Shown one piece after another: positions 6,776 to 15,296 of a stretch of 59,880 nucleotides of DNA. The stretch's first letter is position 1, and every line of letters starts with the position of its first letter. The notes under the pieces are model-generated. The model ran no database searches. It was given only the letters and a program-made list of their open reading frames with translations, and was not told the origin of the DNA. Source of the stretch: Muribaculaceae bacterium (GTDB taxonomy: Bacteria > Bacteroidota > Bacteroidia > Bacteroidales > Muribaculaceae); the NCBI GenBank assembly GCA_009775125.1, contig VSPD01000011.1, positions 1 to 59,880 of the forward strand, in the 5' to 3' direction. The position numbers and the translations under genes were made by a program.

Positions 6776-7960
6776 ATGGCCACAATTTCCTCAGCGCCAA
6801 CACCTCTGGAACAAATGCTCCGCATTGGCGTCAACCGCCGGAACATAACCATAGGCCTTCCCGCCCCCGCACCGGGCGAAGACCGGCGGTTCCCCCTCAC
6901 CCCCGAGGCCGCCGGCATGCTCGTCGAGCGCGGTTTCACCGTGAAAATGCAACAAGGCGGAGCAGCCGCGATACACTACCCCGACCTCCGCTACCAGCAG
7001 CAAGGCGTCGAGATTGTCGACCGCGCCGAAGCCCTGCGCACCGACATGGTGATATACCTCTCGCCCCTCTCCCCTGCCGACGCCCGCGGCCTCAAACGCG
7101 GATCAATGCTCATGACCCTCTTCCCGGCTGTGGCCGCCGACCCCGAAGTGGTCAAGACCCTCCTCATCAAAGGCATAATAACGATAGCGCTCGACCATAT
7201 CACCGACGACGGAGGCCACACCCCCTTCGCCGACATCCTCGCCGAGATAGCCGGCCGCGCCTCAATGGCCACGGCATCGGCCCTGCTCGCCGATTCCGTC
7301 CACGGAAAAGGAATACTCCTTGGAGGCATCGCCGGCATCGTCCCGTGCGAAGTCACCATCCTCGGCTCAGGCATCGACGCCATAGCAGCCGCACAGTCGG
7401 CGATGGGCCTGGGAGCCACCGTGCGCATGTTCGACAACGACGCCTACCGCCTGCGCTCGGCCCTGCGCCAGCTTGGCCAAGGCGTTGCCGGATCGGCCCT
7501 CCACCCGCGCGTGCTGATCAACGCCCTGCGCTCGGCCGACGTGGTCGTGGCCACCGACATACGCCCCCTCCACATCATATCCGCCGACGTAGTGGCCGAA
7601 ATGAAAGCCGGAGTAATCACCTTCGACCTCACAGCCGGCGTCCGCAGCGTATTCCCGTCAATGCCCAAAGTCGACCTCGGCAACGCATCCGCCGCCGACA
7701 ACACCATGGACGGACGCCGCGTGTGCTACGTCAACCCCGCCAACGCCGTGCCACGCACCGTGGCCATGGCCCTGAGCAACACATTCCTCACAATGATAAC
7801 AGAAATATTCACCTGCGACGGAATGACAAACGCCCTGATGCTCAACCGCGGACTCCAGAACGCCGCCCTCACATTCCTCGGAAAACCCGTCAACGCCGAA
7901 ATCGGAGCCCTCGTAGGCCTCCGCGCCGTCGACATAAACCTAATCCTGCAATTCTCCTGA
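6776..7960 (+). CDS. Alanine dehydrogenase/PNT-family protein lacking key catalytic residues
   Basis: A 394-residue member of the alanine dehydrogenase / transhydrogenase alpha family, colinear with classical Ald. Ungapped comparison from memory with mycobacterial Ald indicates that Arg15 is kept (Arg38 here). Lys75 is replaced by Ser96, His96 by Pro117, and Asp270 by Gly288. The Rossmann segment ILGSGIDAIAAAQSAMGLGATV is recognisable but its third Gly is Ala. So the fold and probably dinucleotide binding are retained while alanine oxidation chemistry looks lost. It overlaps the RNase H gene by one base (TGATG), implying translational coupling. True function unknown: a pseudo-enzyme or a changed reaction. 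Confidence 0.8.
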   Translation: MATISSAPTPLEQMLRIGVNRRNITIGLPAPAPGEDRRFPLTPEAAGMLVERGFTVKMQQGGAAAIHYPDLRYQQQGVEIVDRAEALRTDMVIYLSPLSPADARGLKRGSMLMTLFPAVAADPEVVKTLLIKGIITIALDHITDDGGHTPFADILAEIAGRASMATASALLADSVHGKGILLGGIAGIVPCEVTILGSGIDAIAAAQSAMGLGATVRMFDNDAYRLRSALRQLGQGVAGSALHPRVLINALRSADVVVATDIRPLHIISADVVAEMKAGVITFDLTAGVRSVFPSMPKVDLGNASAADNTMDGRRVCYVNPANAVPRTVAMALSNTFLTMITEIFTCDGMTNALMLNRGLQNAALTFLGKPVNAEIGALVGLRAVDINLILQFS

Positions 7961-8604
7961 TGCCATCACGAAAATTTTACGTCGTCTGGGAAGGATACCA
8001 GCCCGGAATATACGACTCCTGGGAAGAATGTAAAAACCAGATCGAAGGCTACCACGGCGCAAAATACAAAGCATTCAGCTCCTGCGAAGAAGCCACAGAA
8101 GCATTCCGCCGCGACCAAGACGCGTCGCTGATGCAATTCTACACATTCCTCACCACCCAACCCGTGCAGCAAGTCAACTACGAAGCATTCCCCGAAATAC
8201 GCCTCGACGCGATAGCCGTCGACGGCGCATGCAACAAAAACCCCGGCGGCAACGTCGAATACCAAGGCGTGCGCGTCGGCACCGGCGAGCGCATCTTCCA
8301 CGCCGGCCCCTTCTTCTACGGCTCAAACAACATAGGCGAATACCTCGGCATAGTCCATGCCCTCGCCCTGCTCGCACAAAAAGGCGACACATCCACACCA
8401 ATCTACACCGACTCCGTCACAGCCCTCTCGTGGGTGCGCCGCCGCGCCCACCGCTCCACCGTGAAATTCCCCCCCGAAAGCCCCCTGCCGGGCCTCCTCG
8501 CCCGCGCCGACCGCTGGCTCCAGACCCACCCCTTCCAAAACCCCATCCTCAAATGGGAAACCGACCGCTGGGGCGAAATCCCCGCCGATTTCGGCCGCAA
8601 ATAA
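7960..8604 (+). CDS. Ribonuclease HI with N-terminal viroplasmin domain
   Basis: A 214-residue protein. Residues 4-50 (KFYVVWEGYQPGIYDSWEEC and on) form a caulimovirus viroplasmin-like domain that binds RNA/DNA hybrids in such RNases H. From about 85 the RNase H fold follows, with the acidic metal ligands in AVDGAC, NNIGEYLG (Glu) and IYTDSVTALSWV (Asp). It cleaves RNA in RNA-DNA hybrids. The ATG at 7960 shares a base with the upstream TGA. The DRWGEIPADFGRK tail is characteristic of Bacteroidetes members as I know them. Confidence 0.88.
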   Translation: MPSRKFYVVWEGYQPGIYDSWEECKNQIEGYHGAKYKAFSSCEEATEAFRRDQDASLMQFYTFLTTQPVQQVNYEAFPEIRLDAIAVDGACNKNPGGNVEYQGVRVGTGERIFHAGPFFYGSNNIGEYLGIVHALALLAQKGDTSTPIYTDSVTALSWVRRRAHRSTVKFPPESPLPGLLARADRWLQTHPFQNPILKWETDRWGEIPADFGRK

Positions 8605-8610
8605 CACTCC

Positions 8611-8636
8611 GGGAACACAAGCCTCCGGCTTGTGAC
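8611..8636 (+). repeat. CACAAGCC hairpin repeat, copy 3
   Basis: GGGAAC followed by the full hairpin CACAAGCC-TCC-GGCTTGTG, 6 bp after the RNase H stop. It could act as a 3'-end structure. Confidence 0.75.
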
Positions 8637-8642
8637 AAGATG

Positions 8643-8688
8643 CCTTTAAGGCCTTTAAAGACCTTAATATCCTTAAAGACCTTAAAAA
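8643..8688. repeat. CCTTAAAGACCTTAA repeat run
   Basis: Several imperfect units of CTTTAAAGACCTTAA directly upstream of the ppiD-like promoter. Related runs occur at 31258-31288 and 34757-34787. Confidence 0.55.
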
Positions 8689-8690
8689 TT

Positions 8691-8721
8691 TTTGCTATCT
8701 GAAAAAAAATGCTTATCTTTG
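8691..8721 (+). promoter_or_regulatory. Bacteroidetes-type promoter (near-perfect)
   Basis: TTTG at 8691-8694, a 19-bp spacer, and TATCTTTG at 8714-8721. It drives the PpiD-like gene whose ATG is at 8811. This is one of the best consensus matches in the window. Confidence 0.85.
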
Positions 8722-8810
8722 TGCGATTTTGCGCACAATGGCAAAAACACAACCTTGCGCCCCCGGCGCACCATCCCTCGAATAATAAACAAATACCCCT
8801 AATAAACCAA

Positions 8811-10898
8811 ATGGCAACACTTGAAAAAATCAGAAGCAAGTCGGTGTTCTTGTTCACTATCATCATCCTTGCCCTTCTTGCATTCATTCTCGGCGACGCC
8901 CTCACCTCTGGCCGCTCTTTCTTCGGCCCCGGTGACACAATCGCAAAAGTAGGCGGCGAAAAAATCAAATACCAGGATTACTCCGCACGCTACACCCAAA
9001 ACTCCGAGCAGGCCCAGCAGAGCCAGCGTCGCTCCGATCCCGACGAACTCGCTCAAAGCACACTCCAGCAGCTCGTGTTCGAAACACTTCTCAACCGCGA
9101 GATCGACAACCTCGGAATCACCGTTACCGATAAAGAAATCACCGCCGCCATGACAGGCGACAATCCCCACCCCGCAGTGGCACAGTTCATCTACACCGTC
9201 GCTCAGCAGCTCGGCCTCCCCGAAGGCTCTAACGGCCGCACAATCATCGACGTGATGAACAACCCCGCCCGCTACAACTTCCCTCCCGAAGTTGGCGAGC
9301 AAATCAAACAAATGTGGAAAGCCCAGGAAGACCAGCTTGAAACACAAATCAAGCAAGCCGCATTCGGCTCCCTCGTTTCCGGCCTCTTCACATCCAACGA
9401 CATCGACGCCCAGGCCATGTACGACAACAACATGACCCAATCCCAAGTCGCATACGTTTCCACCCCGTTCAGCGCAATCGCCGACGACCAGGTGGAATAC
9501 TCCGATGTCGACCTCAAAAACAAATGGGCCGAAACCAAGAGCGACTACTTCCTCCCCGAAGAAACACGCACTGTCGACTACATCGTAGTCAACATCCAAC
9601 CCTCCGTCAACGACCTCAACGAAGCCGAAGTGGAAGTAGACAACACCGTTGCCGCTCTCGCCACAACCGACGGCCTCGAAGCCCTCGCCGCCAAGCCCCG
9701 CTTCACAACCGAAAACATCGTCACTCCCGTGGCTCGTCTTAAAAACAACGCCGACCTCCGCACCCTCCCCGACTCCGCTCTTGCAAAAGGCCGCGTGCAC
9801 AAATTCCCCAAACGTCAAAACACATTCACCATCGCAAAAGTGCTCGACGTTACCGCCCAGATCGACTCAATCAACATCTCCATGCTCGGCACACCCTCTC
9901 GCGCTGCCGCCGACTCCCTCCTCGCCCTCATCAACGGCGGCCGCTCATTCGCTTCCCTCGTTGAAGAAAACCAAGGCATGGGCGTCGACAGCGTTTGGCA
10001 AACCCTCGTAGGCGCTCCCGCCGAAATGAAGACACTCCTCGAAGCTGCCAACGTTGGCGTTCCCTTCATCTACTCCGACTCCCTCCGTGGCGAAGGCGCA
10101 GTAATCTACAACATCAACCGCCGCCACGCTCCCGTCAACGTAGCAGAAGTAGCCGTTATCAAATATGTGGTAGACCCCTCCGCACAGACCATCTCCGACA
10201 TCAAGACCGGCCTCAACTCATTCCTCGCCTCCAACTCGAAAGCCGACCTCTTCTCGCAGAACGCCGACTCCCTCTACCGTCTCCAGCACGCCGAAGTAAC
10301 CCCCTCGTCGGCCCACATCGGCAACGTTGCCGACTCCCGTCAGGCCGTTAAATGGACAATGGACGCAAAAGCCGGACAAGTATCCAAAATATTTGAAAAC
10401 CAAGACCACTACCTCGTCGTAGCACTCAAAAACATCTACGAAGGAGAATACCGTCCCGCCAACGCACCCGAAATCCAGGATGCCCTCCGCGCTCGCGTAA
10501 TCGCCGACAAGAAGGCCGCCAAACTCTCCGAGCAATACCCCGCCGGAAAATACAACGACCTCCAAGGCTACGCACAAGCTATGAACACCACCGTTCAGGC
10601 CGACTCCGCAGTAGTGTTCACATCGCCCCGCCTCGGCGCCCTTGGCTTCGGTGAATACGCCGTACAAGGCAAAATCGCCGCCGCACCCCAAGGCAAAATC
10701 GTAGGTCCCGTTCAGGCCAACAACTCCATCGTCTACTTCATGGTCAACGGCTCCAAGAAAGAAGGCCGTCCCTTCGACGCCCGTCAAGACGGCATGTCCT
10801 TCATGCAATCCTTCGGCATCTCCGACTACTACAACATGCTCGTAGGCGATGAAAAAGTAAAAAACAACTCCCTCGAATTCGTTCAGGAAGCCCGCTAA
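8811..10898 (+). CDS. SurA N-terminal/PpiD-like peptidyl-prolyl isomerase chaperone
   Basis: A 695-residue membrane-anchored periplasmic folding factor. The ATG at 8811 (MATLEKIRSKSVFLF) is chosen over one at 8709 that lies inside the promoter. A single TM helix (about residues 10-30) anchors it, a SurA/PpiD N-terminal helical region follows, then a parvulin-like domain, and a second C-terminal region ending in GDEKVKNNSLEFVQEAR. The layout and length match the PpiD-like proteins of Bacteroidetes, which assist outer-membrane and secreted protein folding. It is monocistronic, with its own promoter and terminator. Confidence 0.85.
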   Translation: MATLEKIRSKSVFLFTIIILALLAFILGDALTSGRSFFGPGDTIAKVGGEKIKYQDYSARYTQNSEQAQQSQRRSDPDELAQSTLQQLVFETLLNREIDNLGITVTDKEITAAMTGDNPHPAVAQFIYTVAQQLGLPEGSNGRTIIDVMNNPARYNFPPEVGEQIKQMWKAQEDQLETQIKQAAFGSLVSGLFTSNDIDAQAMYDNNMTQSQVAYVSTPFSAIADDQVEYSDVDLKNKWAETKSDYFLPEETRTVDYIVVNIQPSVNDLNEAEVEVDNTVAALATTDGLEALAAKPRFTTENIVTPVARLKNNADLRTLPDSALAKGRVHKFPKRQNTFTIAKVLDVTAQIDSINISMLGTPSRAAADSLLALINGGRSFASLVEENQGMGVDSVWQTLVGAPAEMKTLLEAANVGVPFIYSDSLRGEGAVIYNINRRHAPVNVAEVAVIKYVVDPSAQTISDIKTGLNSFLASNSKADLFSQNADSLYRLQHAEVTPSSAHIGNVADSRQAVKWTMDAKAGQVSKIFENQDHYLVVALKNIYEGEYRPANAPEIQDALRARVIADKKAAKLSEQYPAGKYNDLQGYAQAMNTTVQADSAVVFTSPRLGALGFGEYAVQGKIAAAPQGKIVGPVQANNSIVYFMVNGSKKEGRPFDARQDGMSFMQSFGISDYYNMLVGDEKVKNNSLEFVQEAR

Positions 10899-10926
10899 CC
10901 CGTCCCATCAATAGTTCTCTAAATAG

Positions 10927-10961
10927 AAAGGACCGCACCCCGCCCGGGGCTGCGGTCCTTT
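10927..10961 (+). terminator. Rho-independent terminator after the ppiD-like gene
   Basis: Eleven-bp stem AAAGGACCGCA (10927-10937) with TGCGGTCCTTT (10951-10961). The loop contains a small CCCGG/CCGGG core. Confidence 0.8.
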
Positions 10962-10990
10962 CGCCATCTCCGGCACCGGCTCCTTGGGCA

Positions 10991-11094
10991 GCTTAGGATT
11001 CTTAGGAAGCATAGGAAGCCTAAGCCTCCCAAGATTCCTAAGCCTCCTATACCCACTCCCACCCGCCACCGTGCCCCGCGTTTCAACGCGGCGG
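10991..11094. repeat. Intergenic repeat cluster: CCTAAG/GGATTCCTA run plus CCGCGTTTCAACGCGG hairpin
   Basis: Bases 10991-11050 are a run of TAGGATTC / CCTAAGCCTCC units. It is followed by GCCACCGTG and the hairpin CCGCGTTTCAACGCGG (11076-11091). Both families recur elsewhere (for example 53668-53749, where they again occur side by side). Confidence 0.7.
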
Positions 11095-11139
11095 CCACCG
11101 CCCTCTTCCCCTCTCCCAACTTTTTTAACCTTTTTTATC

Positions 11140-11170
11140 TTTTTACTCCCGCGCCAAACCCGTACCTTTG
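11140..11170 (+). promoter_or_regulatory. Bacteroidetes-type promoter for meaB
   Basis: TTTT at 11140-11143, a 19-bp spacer, and TACCTTTG at 11163-11170. The ATG of meaB follows 22 bp later. Confidence 0.7.
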
Positions 11171-11191
11171 TAAATTAAGCATCTCTACCCC

Positions 11192-12280
11192 ATGGAACAC
11201 CCCGAAAACGACTCACAATACACCGGCCTCACCGTCAACTCCGGAGTGGCTCAGCCCCCATCGGTAAACCCATACATGCGACGGGCCAAGCGCAAACCCC
11301 TTCCCTCGGCCTCCGAGCTGGTCGAAGGCATCATTAAAGGCGACACCACACAGCTCGCCCGTGCCGTCACCCTCGTCGAAAGCCTCGTGCCCGCCCACCA
11401 GGCCATAGCCCAGGAAGTAATCGAAAAATGCCTCCCCCATTCCGGCCGCTCACGCCGAATAGGCATCACAGGCGTGCCCGGCGCAGGCAAATCCACATCC
11501 ATCGACTCCTTCGGCATGCACGTCATAGGCCAGGGCCACCGCCTCGCCGTACTCGCCATCGACCCGTCCAGCGAACGCACAAAAGGCTCAATTCTCGGCG
11601 ACAAAACCCGCATGGAAAAACTATCCGTGCAAGACGCCGCCTTCATTCGTCCCAGCCCGTCGGCCGGCTCCCTCGGCGGCGTGGCCCGCAAGACCCGCGA
11701 GACCATCGTGCTGTGCGAGGCCGCCGGCTACGACACCATATTCGTCGAGACAGTAGGCGTGGGCCAGAGCGAAACAGCCGTACACTCAATGGTCGACTTC
11801 TTCCTCCTCATCCAACTCGCCGGCACAGGCGACGAGCTCCAAGGCATAAAACGAGGCATCATGGAAATGGCCGACGGCATCGTCATAAACAAAGCCGACG
11901 GCGACAACATACAGCGGGCGCAACTCGCGCAAGCCCAATTCCGCTCCGCACTCCACCTCTTCCCCACGCCACCCTCGGGATGGACGCCCAAAGTGCTCAC
12001 ATATTCCGGCTACTACGAGCTCGGCATCGCCGAAGTGTGGCAGATGATCGACGAATACTTCGATTTCGTCCGCAAAAACGGCTACTTCGAGACCCGCCGC
12101 CGCCAACAGTCGCGCTACTGGATGTTCGAGACCATCGACGAGCAGCTACGCCGCCACTTCTACGACAACCCCGACATAGCACGCATGCTCGAAGAAAAAG
12201 AACGCCTCGTGCTCTCCAACCGACTCTCGTCGTTCATCGCCGCGCGCGACATCCTCGACCATTATTTCTCAGAAAAATAA
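11192..12280 (+). CDS. meaB: Methylmalonyl-CoA mutase-associated GTPase MeaB
   Basis: A G3E-family P-loop GTPase that protects and reloads adenosylcobalamin-dependent methylmalonyl-CoA mutase, linked to propionate/succinate metabolism. The product has 362 residues. The P-loop GVPGAGKST lies at 94-102, followed by the DPSSERTKGSILGDKTRM block, the ETVGVGQSE switch region and the NKAD base-recognition motif. The C-terminal dimerisation helices (RRRQQSRYWMFETIDEQLRRHFY) are present. The mutase genes are not in this window. A short DUF1573 gene follows 6 bp downstream. Confidence 0.93.
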   Translation: MEHPENDSQYTGLTVNSGVAQPPSVNPYMRRAKRKPLPSASELVEGIIKGDTTQLARAVTLVESLVPAHQAIAQEVIEKCLPHSGRSRRIGITGVPGAGKSTSIDSFGMHVIGQGHRLAVLAIDPSSERTKGSILGDKTRMEKLSVQDAAFIRPSPSAGSLGGVARKTRETIVLCEAAGYDTIFVETVGVGQSETAVHSMVDFFLLIQLAGTGDELQGIKRGIMEMADGIVINKADGDNIQRAQLAQAQFRSALHLFPTPPSGWTPKVLTYSGYYELGIAEVWQMIDEYFDFVRKNGYFETRRRQQSRYWMFETIDEQLRRHFYDNPDIARMLEEKERLVLSNRLSSFIAARDILDHYFSEK

Positions 12281-12286
12281 ACCGTT

Positions 12287-12688
12287 ATGAAACTGAAAAT
12301 ATCCCTTTTCATCATACTCATCCTCTCAATATTCATCGGCGCGTCGGCAAAAGGAAAAGACGCGCCCAAAATCCACTTCATCGAAACCGTCTACGACTTC
12401 GGCACAATCCGCGAAGCCGACGGCCCCGTAAGCCACGAATTCGAGTTCGACAACGCCGGTTCCGCCCCCCTGGTTATCCTCAAAACCATAGCCTCTTGCG
12501 GATGCACACGCCCTTCCTACCCCAAGGCTCCGCTCGCTCCGGGCAAAAAAGACAAAATCAAAGTAACTTACAACCCCGCCGGACGCCCCGGTGAATTCAA
12601 CAAAACCATCGACGTAACATCCAACGACCCCAAAAGCCGCAAGACACGCCTGCGCATCAAGGGCAACGTCATTCCCAAATCAAAATAA
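12287..12688 (+). CDS. DUF1573 exported protein
   Basis: A 133-residue secreted or periplasmic protein. Residues 1-21 are a signal peptide (MKLKISLFIILILSIFIGASA). The rest is a single immunoglobulin-like DUF1573 domain with the signature YDFGTIREADGPVSHEFEFDN, the CGCTRP segment and the closing strand TRLRIKGNV. DUF1573 proteins are abundant in Bacteroidetes but have no settled function. It is 6 bp after meaB, so co-transcription is likely. A hairpin lies 16 bp downstream. Confidence 0.88.
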   Translation: MKLKISLFIILILSIFIGASAKGKDAPKIHFIETVYDFGTIREADGPVSHEFEFDNAGSAPLVILKTIASCGCTRPSYPKAPLAPGKKDKIKVTYNPAGRPGEFNKTIDVTSNDPKSRKTRLRIKGNVIPKSK

Positions 12689-12704
12689 CCCATACGTATA
12701 AAAA

Positions 12705-12741
12705 CTAATCGTGGAGATGCCTCACGGAATCTCCACGTTAG
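12705..12741 (+). terminator. Long hairpin after DUF1573 gene, probable transcript end
   Basis: CTAA-T-CGTGGAGAT (12705-12718) pairs with ATCTCCACG-TTAG (12729-12741), giving 13 bp with one bulge and a 10-nt loop. No T-run follows, so factor-independent termination is uncertain; it may instead protect the 3' end. Confidence 0.5.
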
Positions 12742-12906
12742 ATAATAAACCAATCATTATCACATTTCTTGCAATGGAAAAAGTATTTTTGCTTTTTGTA
12801 AAATTAAAACATCGCATCTCGCATGTTTGTTCACAAGCATAAATACAATATTCAATTTTAACATAAGTTAGCATCGTCGGGCACACAAACAGCACACCTC
12901 CCGCGC

Positions 12907-12914
12907 TATCTTTG
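12907..12914 (+). promoter_or_regulatory. Candidate -7 element for recA
   Basis: TATCTTTG matches the -7 consensus 49 bp before the recA ATG. No good TTTG lies at the expected -33 position, so the promoter may be weak or activator-dependent. I see no clear LexA-type box. Confidence 0.5.
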
Positions 12915-12962
12915 CATCGCAAGACAACCAAAACGACAAACAATAAAAAACCATATACCTCA

Positions 12963-14156
12963 ATGGCAAAGAAAACTTCAAAAGCAGCAGCTTCCGCCGT
13001 TTCTCCCGAAGAAGCCGTAAAACAAGCCCGACTCGACGCCCTGGCTCAAGCTCTCGGCAAGATCGAAAAATCTTACGGCCGCGGAGCGGTGATGAAACTC
13101 GGCGACGACAATATAGAGCAAGTCGAAGTAATTCCGACAGGTTCTATCGGACTCAACTACGCCCTCGGCGTTGGCGGATTCCCCCGCGGACGTATCATCG
13201 AAATTTTCGGCCCGGAATCATCCGGTAAGACCACCCTCGCAATCCACGCCATTGCCGAGGCGCAAAAAGCCGGAGGCATCGCCGCCATGATCGACGCCGA
13301 ACACGCCTTCGACCGCTTCTATGCCCAGAAACTCGGCGTAGACGTAAACAACCTCCTTATATCCCAGCCCGACAACGGCGAGCAAGCCCTCGAAATCGCC
13401 GAACAGCTCATCCGCTCATCGGCTATCGACATCATCGTAATCGACTCCGTGGCAGCCCTCACCCCCAAAAACGAAATCGAAGGCGAGATGGGCGACCGCA
13501 ACGTCGGACTCCAGGCACGCCTCATGTCGCAAGCCATGCGCAAGCTCACCGGCGCCATAGCACGCACAAACACAACCTGCATTTTCATCAACCAGCTGCG
13601 TGAAAAAATCGGCGTGATGTTCGGCCCCGCCGAAACCACCACCGGCGGCAACGCCCTCAAATTCTACGCATCGGTCCGCATCGACATACGCTCCCGAAAC
13701 CCGATCAAGGACGGCGACGACGTCCTCGGCAAACGCGCCTACATTAAAGTAGTGAAAAACAAAGTGGCTCCCCCATTCAAACGCGCCGAATTCGACATCA
13801 TGTTCGGCGAAGGCATCTCCAAAGCCGGCGAAATCCTCGACCTTGGCGTTGAATACGACGTAATCAAGAAATCAGGCTCCTGGTTCAGCTATGCCGACTC
13901 AAAAATCGGACAAGGACGCGACGCAGCCAAACGCTACATCCAGGAAAACCCCGACGTGGCCGCCGAGCTCGAAAAGAAAATCATGGACGCCATGTATGCC
14001 GCCGACCACGACGGCGAGCTCCGCCCTGCAAAAAAAGCCAAGAAAGCCGACGATGAAAACGACACCCCCCGTCCCGTCGACGAAACCGTGGCCGAAGCGC
14101 CAGAAGCCCCCGACAACCTCTTCGACGAAGAATTCGACCTCGAAGAAGACCTGTAA
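12963..14156 (+). CDS. recA: Recombinase RecA
   Basis: The central homologous recombination and DNA-damage response ATPase. I start at the ATG at 12963 (MAKKTSKAAAS), giving 397 residues; an upstream ATG at 12912 overlaps the promoter. The Walker A GPESSGKTT lies at about 78-86, then DAEHAFD, the Walker B IIVIDSVAALTP, the loop L1/L2 regions (EGEMGDRNVGLQARLMSQAMRKL) and INQLREKIGVMFG. The C-terminal tail is long and acidic (EAPDNLFDEEFDLEEDL), as in many Bacteroidetes. Some substitutions are mild (DRFYAQKLGVD), and the core is intact. Confidence 0.97.
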   Translation: MAKKTSKAAASAVSPEEAVKQARLDALAQALGKIEKSYGRGAVMKLGDDNIEQVEVIPTGSIGLNYALGVGGFPRGRIIEIFGPESSGKTTLAIHAIAEAQKAGGIAAMIDAEHAFDRFYAQKLGVDVNNLLISQPDNGEQALEIAEQLIRSSAIDIIVIDSVAALTPKNEIEGEMGDRNVGLQARLMSQAMRKLTGAIARTNTTCIFINQLREKIGVMFGPAETTTGGNALKFYASVRIDIRSRNPIKDGDDVLGKRAYIKVVKNKVAPPFKRAEFDIMFGEGISKAGEILDLGVEYDVIKKSGSWFSYADSKIGQGRDAAKRYIQENPDVAAELEKKIMDAMYAADHDGELRPAKKAKKADDENDTPRPVDETVAEAPEAPDNLFDEEFDLEEDL

Positions 14157-14282
14157 TAATGACCAATGATTAATGACGAATGACTAATGACAGATTAAAA
14201 TTCAAAATTCGTCATTAGTCATTCGTAATTCATAATTAGTCATTCGTAATTAGTAATTAGTAATTAATAATTCGTAATTCGC
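14157..14282. repeat. Degenerate AATGACGAATTAC tandem repeat region
   Basis: The whole spacer between recA and the acyltransferase consists of ATGACTAATGACG-like units and then their reverse-complement-like ATTCGTAATTAGTAATT units, so it can fold back on itself. A related run occurs at 58012-58072. Confidence 0.7.
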
Positions 14283-15296
14283 TTGTCCCGCAACATCCTC
14301 ATCGACCTGCTGCGCATCATCCTCCTTGCCTGGATTGTGCTCTTTCACTACACCGTCCACTACAACAAGGTCTATGGCGTCGACCTACCCTTCCGATTCA
14401 CTTTCGAAAACGGAGGCACTGTCGGCGTGGCCATATTCTTCATAATCAGCGGGTTCTTCGCCGCCACATCACTTCTCCGACAGGCCGACCACGGGCCGCG
14501 GCAATTCGGCCGCTACTGCCTGCGACGCTACATGCGCTTCTGGCCGCTGTTCATCATATGCTGCGTGGCCATAGTCGGCAGCCAATTCTTCATATCCGCC
14601 GGCGAACGCGACTGCACCCCTCTGCAATTCATCCAAAACCTACTAATCTTCCCCATCGGCAAAGGCGCGCGCCACGTCGACGGAGCGCACTGGTTTCTCG
14701 AGACACTGCTCCTCATCCAGTTTATATTCGCCCTCGCCCTGCTCGCCCCGCCAAAAAAACGCCTGAATATACTAATGATTATCGTGGGCATAAACGCCGC
14801 ATGCTCGCTGCTGTATATCGCCACCGACATAAAAATATTCGACCGCATAGCCAAGATACTCGGCAACCGTCACTACATATGGTGCGTGTTCATCGGCATA
14901 GTCACCGCCCTGCTGATTGAAAAAGGTCCGAAACTTCTTGCCGATTACAAAAACAGAGCCAACCGTCCGCTTCTCTGCGCGCTCTTCATGGCCCTTGTCC
15001 TGTGGTGCGCCGTATATGCCAAACTCGGCAGCATATGGTTCCCGGTTTACACCGCGCTGTTCATCGCCGCCATAATCATCCGGCCCGCCATGCCGGCAAA
15101 AATCGCTACATTCATCGGAGCCGTCGCCGGCGTCACCCTTGCCTGGTACCTCGTGCACCAAAACATGGGCTATGCCCTGATCGGCACACTTGTTCCACGT
15201 GGAACAAACCCCGAGGTCGCCGTAATTCTCGCCTGCGCCGTCACCCTCGCGGTGGCGTGGGCATGCACGCGCCTCGACAAGCTGCTCCACAAGTAG
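14283..15296 (+). CDS. Acyltransferase family 3 (OafA/YrhL-like) integral membrane protein
   Basis: A 337-residue polytopic inner-membrane protein with about ten hydrophobic helices. It starts SRNILIDLLRIILLAWIVLFHY, containing the family's characteristic N-terminal R-x10-H arrangement, followed by FFIISGFFAATSL and RYMRFWPLFI. Such enzymes O-acylate surface polysaccharides or other envelope molecules; the substrate cannot be told. The start is a TTG at 14283 directly after the repeat region, because an in-frame stop lies at 14268 and no ATG precedes the first conserved helix. The gene body contains the parS-like palindrome at 15191-15206. Confidence 0.82.
   Translation: MSRNILIDLLRIILLAWIVLFHYTVHYNKVYGVDLPFRFTFENGGTVGVAIFFIISGFFAATSLLRQADHGPRQFGRYCLRRYMRFWPLFIICCVAIVGSQFFISAGERDCTPLQFIQNLLIFPIGKGARHVDGAHWFLETLLLIQFIFALALLAPPKKRLNILMIIVGINAACSLLYIATDIKIFDRIAKILGNRHYIWCVFIGIVTALLIEKGPKLLADYKNRANRPLLCALFMALVLWCAVYAKLGSIWFPVYTALFIAAIIIRPAMPAKIATFIGAVAGVTLAWYLVHQNMGYALIGTLVPRGTNPEVAVILACAVTLAVAWACTRLDKLLHK
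15191..15206. promoter_or_regulatory. parS-like centromere site (ParB binding)
   Basis: TGTTCCACGTGGAACA is a perfect 16-bp palindrome matching the broadly conserved chromosomal parS consensus TGTTnCACGTGnAACA. It lies inside the acyltransferase coding region, where it encodes LVPRGT, as chromosomal parS sites often do. No parA or parB gene is in this window. I found no second full-length match, only half-matches such as the one near 47364. It implies the window may lie in the origin-proximal part of the chromosome. Confidence 0.82.
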
